Of a DNA stretch of 10,177 nt, positions 5,535-10,177 are shown in pieces. The stretch comes from Leptolyngbya sp. SIO4C1 (lineage in GTDB: Bacteria > Cyanobacteriota > Cyanobacteriia > Phormidesmidales > Phormidesmidaceae). The stretch is taken from positions 1-10,177 of the forward strand of contig JAAHIA010000152.1 of assembly GCA_010671975.1 (NCBI GenBank). Direction: 5' to 3'. The number at the start of each line of letters is the position of its first letter. Position 1 is the stretch's first letter. Under the pieces are notes generated by a model, which had not been told where the DNA came from, made no database searches, and saw only the letters and a list, made by a program, of their open reading frames with translations. Made by a program: the position numbers and the translations under genes.

Positions 5535-6257
5535 CTACACCAGCACTACCGGCTGAGGCGCAGCGACACCAGACAGGGCTTCTAGCGCTGTCTGCAGGTC
5601 GGCGGTCAGCAGCTTAGCCCGCGCTTTGAGATTGCCTTGGCGATAGTCAAAGACTTCTAGCGGTGCGCCGATACGAATGTGCACGCTGCTGCCGCAGGTA
5701 GGGTAGGGCCGATCGTACTGCAGGCTCATAGGCACTACTTTAACCCGATCTAGCGAAGACTGCTGAGCCTGCAGCGCCAGCCGCGCCAGACCGGGCTTAA
5801 GTCGATGGACCTGGCCGTCGCGAAAAATATTGCCCTCTGGGAAAATAACCAGCATCTGCTGCTGCCGCAGCAGCTCAACGCCGTGACGCAGGGTAGCGAT
5901 GGCCGGCCGCTGCACGTTTACCGGAAACCCGCCGAGGTGCTTGATCACCCAGCCCTGCAGGCCAACGCATTCATCCGCAGTGACCATAAAGCGCAGATAT
6001 CGGCCGGTCGCCTCGTTGGCCACATGGGCCACCAGTAGGGAGTCCCAGCGTGCCTGATGCGTCGGTGCTAGCACCACTGGCCCACGCCGAGGCAAATTTT
6101 CTTGGCCACTGACTTCGATTTTGTCAAAGTAGCTTGGTAACACCACCTTACTACCTAGTTGATACACAAACGGGGCTAGCCAGGGAGAAACGTGAGACGG
6201 TCGCGCTGGACAGGGAACCAAACCGTGAGACATCGCTAGGGAAGGATTGAAAACCAT
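5535..6257 (-). CDS. 1-acylglycerol-3-phosphate acyltransferase-like protein (PlsC/LPLAT family)
   Basis: This family transfers an acyl chain from acyl-ACP or acyl-CoA to lysophosphatidic acid or related acceptors at the cytoplasmic membrane face. From ATG 6257 the protein has 240 residues, typical for the family. The catalytic block HX4D is HQARWD at residues 67-72 (after GPVVLAPT), block II is GGFPVNVQRP at about 109-118, block III is the acceptor-binding FPEGNIFRDG from residue 139, and a late VKVVPMSLQY matches block IV. No strong membrane helix is present; it is probably peripheral. The start is uncertain: GTG 6278 adds seven residues, and ATG 6233 gives MSHGLVPCPARPSH, and none has a clear ribosome binding site. 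It sits 79 bases downstream of tadA on the same strand. Cyanobacteria usually carry several PlsC paralogues, so whether this is the essential sn-2 enzyme cannot be told from sequence. Confidence 0.9.
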   Translation of the reverse strand: MVFNPSLAMSHGLVPCPARPSHVSPWLAPFVYQLGSKVVLPSYFDKIEVSGQENLPRRGPVVLAPTHQARWDSLLVAHVANEATGRYLRFMVTADECVGLQGWVIKHLGGFPVNVQRPAIATLRHGVELLRQQQMLVIFPEGNIFRDGQVHRLKPGLARLALQAQQSSLDRVKVVPMSLQYDRPYPTCGSSVHIRIGAPLEVFDYRQGNLKARAKLLTADLQTALEALSGVAAPQPVVLV

Positions 6258-6321
6258 AGACCAAAACAGTAAACACACCAGCTCTAGCTACAGTACTCCC
6301 CCAGTCTTGGCTGTCTAAAGG

Positions 6322-6353
6322 CAGGAGATGACAGTTTTAGGGCTGTCTCCCTG
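6322..6353 (-). terminator. Imperfect stem-loop spanning the tadA stop codon
   Basis: GACAG (6330-6334) pairs with CTGTC (6343-6347) around an 8-base loop that contains the tadA TAA. CAGGAGAT outside on one side and TCCCTG on the other extend it imperfectly. No U-run follows on the minus strand. It may act as a weak 3' end or processing hairpin between tadA and the acyltransferase gene. Confidence 0.3.
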
Positions 6354-6855
6354 ATGCTGCTGACCGATGCTGGCGAAACCAGCTCTGTAGCTGCTCACAG
6401 CAAGGATCGGCCAGAATGCCACCCAGCACTGGTAGACGGTGGTTAGAAGCGGCACTGTCGGGCAAATTCAAGACTGAGCGCACCGCACCGGCTTTAAGAT
6501 CGTCTGTACCATAGACCAGCAGCCCCAGCCGCGCGTTGATGAGCGCGCCAGCGCACATTGGGCAGGGCTCTAGCGTGACGTAGAGCGTGCAGTGGTTAAG
6601 CCGCCAGCTGCCGAGGCGCTGGCCAGCCTGCCGCAGCGCCAAAATTTCAGCATGGGCAGTAGGGTCGTGGTCGCGCTGGCGACGGTTGGCGGCTTCGGCG
6701 ATGAGCTGGTTCTGAGCATCGACAACCACCGCCCCGACCGGTATTTCGCCCGCATTTCCGGCTGCCTCGGCCAGCGCGATCGCGCGCATCATCCAGTGAC
6801 GATGGCGCAGATAGGTCGGATCTTGGCTGGTCGGGGGTGGAATCTTCACAGGCAT
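6337..6855 (-). CDS. tadA: tRNA-specific adenosine deaminase
   Basis: TadA deaminates adenosine 34 to inosine in the anticodon wobble position of tRNA-Arg(ACG), allowing the CGN codons to be read; it is normally essential. The 172-residue protein has the cytidine/deoxycytidylate deaminase zinc site: HAE at residues 68-70 (zinc ligand His68 and proton-shuttle Glu70) and PCPMC with zinc ligands Cys98 and Cys101. Flanking sequence fits TadA well: WMMRAIALAEAAGNAGEIPV and GAVVVDAQNQLIAEAANRR before the site, ALINARLGLLVYGTDDLKAG after it, and the C-terminal helix CCEQLQSWFRQHR. The start at ATG 6855 leaves an extension of about 20 residues before the first helix, and no Shine-Dalgarno is seen. 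It is divergent from the helicase gene, with a 90-base gap. Confidence 0.95.
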   Translation of the reverse strand: MPVKIPPPTSQDPTYLRHRHWMMRAIALAEAAGNAGEIPVGAVVVDAQNQLIAEAANRRQRDHDPTAHAEILALRQAGQRLGSWRLNHCTLYVTLEPCPMCAGALINARLGLLVYGTDDLKAGAVRSVLNLPDSAASNHRLPVLGGILADPCCEQLQSWFRQHRSAASGRQP

Positions 6856-6945
6856 ATCAGCCAGCGGGGGCAGGTGCCCACATCTTTTCTCAAGCAGTGC
6901 AATACTGATAGAGGCATCTCAGCCGATAGTCAAGCAGCAGATTTC
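6856..6945. promoter_or_regulatory. Divergent promoter region between tadA and pcrA
   Basis: This 90-base gap must drive both tadA leftward and the helicase gene rightward. The only local symmetry I see is GGGCA-GG-TGCCC at about 6870-6881, too tight for a long RNA stem. No convincing -10/-35 pair stands out on either strand. Confidence 0.3.
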
Positions 6946-9303
6946 ATGGCAGCCGCAGTCGATTTTCTCAACCAACTGAACCTTTCCCAAAAGCAGGCCG
7001 TCGAGCATTTCTGCGGTCCGCTGCTGGTCGTGGCCGGGGCGGGCTCAGGCAAGACACGGGCGCTCACCTTTCGGATTGCCAACCTGATTTTGAATCAGCG
7101 GGTCGATCCAGAAAGCATTTTGGCGGTTACCTTTACCAATAAAGCGGCGCGCGAAATGAAGGAGCGGATTGAGCGACTGTTTGCCGAGCAGGAGGCGCTG
7201 TCTCGCCATCAAAAGCCGCTGCACCTGCTGCCGGACTACGAACAGATGCAGCTGCGATCGCACGTCTACAAAGCCTTTATCAAAGATCTGTGGATTGGCA
7301 CCTTTCACGCGCTGTGCTCGCGCATTCTACGATTTGATGTCGAGAAATATCAGGACCAGGCCGGGCATCGCTGGACCAAGTCCTTTAGCATCTTTGACGA
7401 ATCTGACGCTCAGGGACTAGTGAAAAATATCGTGGTCAACCAGATGAATCTGGACGATCGCAAGTTCAATCCGCGCTCTGTGCGCTACACCATCAGCAAT
7501 GCCAAAAACCAAAGCCTTGACCCAGACAGCTACGAACGGGAAAACGAAACCTTCAAAGGGCGTGTGATTGCCGATGTCTATCGCCACTATCAGGCGGCGC
7601 TAGCGCAGAACAACGCGCTCGACTTTGACGACCTAATATGGATTCCGGTGCAGCTGTTTCGCCAGAATGCGCAGGTGCTGAACTACTGGCACAGGCGCTT
7701 TCGCCACATTCTAGTCGATGAGTATCAAGACACTAACCGCACGCAGTATGACCTGCTGCGGCTGCTGGTGACTAACGGCGCCTCGGCTCAGCAGTTTGAC
7801 GACTGGCAGCATCGCTCGGTGTTTGTCGTGGGCGATGCCGATCAGTCAATCTACTCTTTCCGCGCGGCTGATTTCACCATTCTGATGGGCTTTCAAGATG
7901 ACTTCGGCGACGGCCTGGCCGACGACGACACGCGCACGATGGTGAAGCTAGAGGAGAACTATCGCTCTACGGCGAATATCCTGGAAGCCGCTAACTATCT
8001 GATTGAAAACAACACTGAGCGCATTGACAAGGTGCTGCGGCCAACGCGGGGCACGGGTGAGTCTATCGTTTGCTATCGGGCTGACAATGAGTCGGCTGAA
8101 GCTGAGTACGTGGTCAATCAGATTCGCTCGCTGGAATTTGCCAACCCAGAGCTGCAGTGGCGAAACTTTGCCATTCTGTATCGCACCAACGCCCAGTCGC
8201 GCGCTTTTGAGGAAGTGCTAACTCGGCTGAGCATTCCCCATCGGGTGGTAGGCGGCCTGCGATTCTACGATCGCAGAGAAATCAAAGACGTGATTGCCTA
8301 TTTGCGCCTGGTGGCGAACCCGGCTGATACGGTCAGCCTCAAGCGGGTGATCAACACGCCTCGGCGCGGCATTGGCAAAACCACGCTCGATCACCTAGAC
8401 AAGGCAGCCGCTGAGCTGGGCGTGCCGCTGTGGGATATTCTCAGCGATGAAACTTCGGTCAAGACCCTGGCAGGGCGCGCTAGCAAGGCCGTGGTTGGCT
8501 TTGCCCAAATGGTCAAAGCTTGGCAAGAAAAAGTCGATCAGGTTTCGGCCTCAGAACTGGTGCAGCAGGTAATCGAGGACACTGGTTACATCGACGCTCT
8601 GAAGGAAAAAGGCACTGAAGACGACCTCAACCGCATTCAGAACGTGCAGGAGCTTTACAACGCAGTGCTCCAGTTTGAAGAAGAAAACGAAGAAGCTACG
8701 CTGCTGACCTTTTTGGCCAATGCGTCGCTCAACTCTGACCTAGAAGAAGGACAGGATACCGAGAACAGCGTTTCGCTAATGACGCTGCATTCTTCCAAGG
8801 GTCTGGAATTTCCAGTTGTCTTTTTGGTTGGGCTAGAGCAGGGACTATTTCCTAGCTTTCGCTCGCTGGAAGATGCCGCTGCGATTGAAGAAGAGCGGCG
8901 GCTTTGCTATGTCGGCATTACTCGCGCGCAGGAGCGGTTGTTTCTCGCCTACGCCCGCGAGCGCCGACTGTACGGCTCAATGCGCGAGCTGGCAACGCCA
9001 TCGATGTTTTTAACAGAGCTGCCAAAAGATCAGATTTTGACCAATACGGCCACCGCAATTCCTGAGCGCTGGACGATGACCGGACGCGAAGCGAAGCTGC
9101 GCAACCCGCAGCCCAAGACGAACAAGCCCGGCACGCACGAAGACGATTGGGAAGTGGGCGAGAAGGTGACCCATCAGGCCTTTGGCGAAGGTAAAATCAC
9201 CCACATTTTTGGCGCGGGTAATAAAATTTGCCTAGCCATTCACTTCCCTGGCATTGGCAAAAAAATTATCGATCCTCGGATTGCAACGCTAGAGAGAGTT
9301 TGA
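6946..9303 (+). CDS. pcrA: ATP-dependent DNA helicase, PcrA/UvrD type (superfamily 1A)
   Basis: This is a 3'-to-5' DNA helicase expected to act in nucleotide excision repair, restart of blocked forks and removal of RecA or stalled RNA polymerase. The protein has 785 residues from ATG 6946. Motifs in order are: Q motif LNQLNLSQKQAV (8-19), Walker A GAGSGKT (31-37), Ia AVTFTNKAAREMKERI (60-75), II VDEYQDTNRTQYDLL (257-271), III VVGDADQSIYSFRAAD (294-309), IV KLEENYRSTANI (334-345), V LMTLHSSKGLEFPVVFLVGL (611-630) and VI ERRLCYVGITRAQERL (650-665). The tail VGEKVTHQAFGEGKITHIFG (737-756) is the Tudor-like domain that in PcrA/UvrD contacts RNA polymerase. The frame stays open 118 codons upstream, but that stretch is antisense to tadA, and the family's usual N-terminus begins just after ATG 6946. 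No Shine-Dalgarno is visible. It ends three bases before the convergent VOC gene. Confidence 0.96.
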   Translation: MAAAVDFLNQLNLSQKQAVEHFCGPLLVVAGAGSGKTRALTFRIANLILNQRVDPESILAVTFTNKAAREMKERIERLFAEQEALSRHQKPLHLLPDYEQMQLRSHVYKAFIKDLWIGTFHALCSRILRFDVEKYQDQAGHRWTKSFSIFDESDAQGLVKNIVVNQMNLDDRKFNPRSVRYTISNAKNQSLDPDSYERENETFKGRVIADVYRHYQAALAQNNALDFDDLIWIPVQLFRQNAQVLNYWHRRFRHILVDEYQDTNRTQYDLLRLLVTNGASAQQFDDWQHRSVFVVGDADQSIYSFRAADFTILMGFQDDFGDGLADDDTRTMVKLEENYRSTANILEAANYLIENNTERIDKVLRPTRGTGESIVCYRADNESAEAEYVVNQIRSLEFANPELQWRNFAILYRTNAQSRAFEEVLTRLSIPHRVVGGLRFYDRREIKDVIAYLRLVANPADTVSLKRVINTPRRGIGKTTLDHLDKAAAELGVPLWDILSDETSVKTLAGRASKAVVGFAQMVKAWQEKVDQVSASELVQQVIEDTGYIDALKEKGTEDDLNRIQNVQELYNAVLQFEEENEEATLLTFLANASLNSDLEEGQDTENSVSLMTLHSSKGLEFPVVFLVGLEQGLFPSFRSLEDAAAIEEERRLCYVGITRAQERLFLAYARERRLYGSMRELATPSMFLTELPKDQILTNTATAIPERWTMTGREAKLRNPQPKTNKPGTHEDDWEVGEKVTHQAFGEGKITHIFGAGNKICLAIHFPGIGKKIIDPRIATLERV

Positions 9304-9306
9304 GCG

Positions 9307-9702
9307 CTAGACAGAAGCTGCTGAAGCCATGGAGGGAGCGTCTGCAGCTGCGGACGCTTCAGGCTCATAGAGATACTCAAACCAGTTGCCAAACGGGTCG
9401 CGACCGTAGAACGAAGCTGTGCCGTCGCGATGCTCGTGTATTTCGGTCAGGTGAATGCCTTCAGCCCTGAGCCGGTCGTAGGCCGCATCTACCTCAGCGC
9501 GATCGCTAAAGACAAAGCCAAAATGCGGACCGGCCTGATCGTAGCTAGGACTCAGCAGCGCTAGCCCATCGCGACCGGCTTTAAGATAGGCCCAGTCAGT
9601 ATCCTGCCAGACCAGCTGCATGCCTAAATTTTGGTAAAACTGAGCGGCGGTAGCAATATCATCCACACAGATCGCTACGTGGCCGAGTCGCTTGATTTCC
9701 AT
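9307..9702 (-). CDS. VOC-superfamily metalloprotein (glyoxalase/fosfomycin-resistance/dioxygenase fold)
   Basis: This 131-residue single-domain protein has the two beta-alpha-beta-beta-beta modules of the vicinal oxygen chelate fold. Module one starts IKRLGHVAICVDDIATAAQF and continues YQNLGMQLVW; module two starts at about GPHFGFVFSDRAEVDAAYDR and ends with the signature DPFGNWFEYLYEP. Likely metal ligands are H8, H60 and E109. That three-ligand His-His-Glu spacing resembles FosA-type proteins and extradiol dioxygenases, but fosfomycin-specific features are not evident, so the substrate is unknown. The Ala/Ser-rich tail after residue 115 is probably disordered. The start at ATG 9702 is supported by AGGA seven bases upstream. 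The gene is convergent with pcrA and divergent from the DUF4870 gene. Confidence 0.92.
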   Translation of the reverse strand: MEIKRLGHVAICVDDIATAAQFYQNLGMQLVWQDTDWAYLKAGRDGLALLSPSYDQAGPHFGFVFSDRAEVDAAYDRLRAEGIHLTEIHEHRDGTASFYGRDPFGNWFEYLYEPEASAAADAPSMASAASV

Positions 9703-9854
9703 TCACCCATCCTGCGAAGACTACGCTATCCATTTTAGTGCGCGGCGCTTAGAGCGTTCTACCGTCTACGGTTTTCCCTAACTGCGGTCAGATCCGAACG
9801 TCGGCTAGGTCCGATACGATATGACTGTTATCGACTTTTGATCTAAAAATCGCT
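9703..9854. promoter_or_regulatory. Divergent intergenic region between VOC and DUF4870 genes, with a dyad
   Basis: This 152-base gap carries the promoters of two divergent genes. It holds CGATA-TGACTGT-TATCG (9817-9833), a 5-base-arm dyad ending 21 bases before the DUF4870 start, next to a shorter one, TCGG-CTAGGT-CCGA (9801-9814). I cannot assign -10/-35 boxes with confidence. Confidence 0.3.
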
Positions 9855-10177
9855 ATGGAAAATACGTTTGATCGCGATAAGCGTAAGATTTTTACCGCCG
9901 TTTCTCACGGCTCTATCTTTGTCAGTCAGCTGCTATTTTCAGCCGGCATTCCGCTGGTGCTGTGGTTTATTTCAGAAGACCCCGTGGTTAAAGACAGTGC
10001 GAAAGAAGCGCTCAACTTTCACCTCAATGTTTGGGTCTATAGCCTGATTTTTGGCCTTTTAACCTGGGTGCTGATTGGCTGGCCGCTGCTGGGGCTGCTG
10101 GCTATTTTTCAGATCGTGATGCCGATTCTTGCGATCGCGGCGGCGCTGCGTCAGCCAGATAGCGTCTATCGATACCC
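9855..10177 (+). CDS. DUF4870-type small integral membrane protein, 3' end cut by window edge
   Basis: The frame from ATG 9855 is open to the right edge, giving 107 complete codons with no stop. The N-terminus MENTFDRDKRKIFTAVSHGS is hydrophilic with a short amphipathic start. Hydrophobic segments follow at about residues 20-43 (FVSQLLFSAGIPLVLWFIS), 63-75 (VWVYSLIFGLLTWV) and 78-101 (WPLLGLLAIFQIVMPILAIA), so three membrane passes are likely. The loop DPVVKDSAKEALNFHLNVWV is the conserved DUF4870 element ('ak.alNF..n'), a family distantly likened to Tic20 membrane proteins; its biochemical role is not established. Family members are usually around 100-130 residues, so only a short C-terminus should be missing. 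No Shine-Dalgarno precedes the ATG. A HIP1 octamer lies inside the gene at 10131. Confidence 0.85.
   Translation, partial: MENTFDRDKRKIFTAVSHGSIFVSQLLFSAGIPLVLWFISEDPVVKDSAKEALNFHLNVWVYSLIFGLLTWVLIGWPLLGLLAIFQIVMPILAIAAALRQPDSVYRY

Larger units (their letters stand above)
2999..10138. repeat. HIP1 octamers (GCGATCGC), ten dispersed copies
   Basis: Copies start at 2999, 3212, 4010, 4396, 4774, 5328, 6776, 7254, 9499 and 10131. All are inside coding regions on this reading. HIP1 is a dispersed palindrome strongly over-represented in many cyanobacterial genomes, so this is the main sequence-only evidence for the host group. I found none in bases 1-2998. Confidence 0.9.

Noticed and set aside
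6592..6945. N-terminal extension of the helicase frame by 118 codons
   Set aside because: This stretch is antisense to the well-supported tadA gene, and its protein sequence has no helicase character. The family N-terminus (Q motif) begins just after ATG 6946.
1..10177. tRNA genes, CRISPR array, insertion sequence or phage genes
   Set aside because: I scanned both strands by eye for T-loop motifs, regularly spaced repeats, terminal inverted repeats and transposase or phage-like proteins, and saw none.

Overview
The window reads as ordinary chromosomal DNA of a cyanobacterium. The octamer GCGATCGC (the cyanobacterial HIP1 repeat) occurs at ten places that I found, where chance predicts well under one. 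Several genes also have recognisable cyanobacterial families (HetZ, a stand-alone ureC, DUF4870). A HetZ-family gene suggests a filamentous lineage, heterocyst-forming or not; this is inference. Coding density is high, no gene-free gap exceeds about 160 bases, and I see no mobile element, CRISPR array, tRNA or rRNA.

Left part (1-2750). A HetZ-family regulator runs leftward off the window edge. Facing away from it is a small conserved-looking cytosolic protein of unknown function (1276-1722). That gene ends tail-to-tail with a SRPBCC (START-like) ligand-binding protein (1719-2168, minus), and the two TAG stops share one CTAG palindrome. A 127-base divergent region follows, holding an 18-base inverted repeat that looks like an operator. 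Next comes a very acidic, probably disordered 97-residue protein (2296-2589).

Middle part (2749-6855, all minus strand). Reading from right to left the genes are tadA (tRNA adenosine deaminase), a PlsC-type acyltransferase, an exported SH3-like protein, and ureC (urease catalytic subunit). Gaps of about 80-140 bases separate them, so they are co-directional but not a tight operon. ureC has no ureA, ureB or accessory gene beside it, which implies scattered urease genes as in some other cyanobacteria.

Right part (6856-10177). Divergent from tadA is a full-length PcrA/UvrD-type DNA helicase (6946-9303) with all superfamily 1 motifs and the C-terminal Tudor-like tail. It meets a single-domain VOC metalloprotein (9307-9702, minus) only three bases after its stop. 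A DUF4870 membrane protein then starts at 9855 and runs off the right edge.

The genes are mostly housekeeping and do not form one pathway. I found no convincing new multi-gene system. The best leads are the operator-like repeat at 2195-2212, the unknown small proteins at 1276 and 2296, the exported SH3-like protein, and the orphan ureC with its hairpin-rich flanks.
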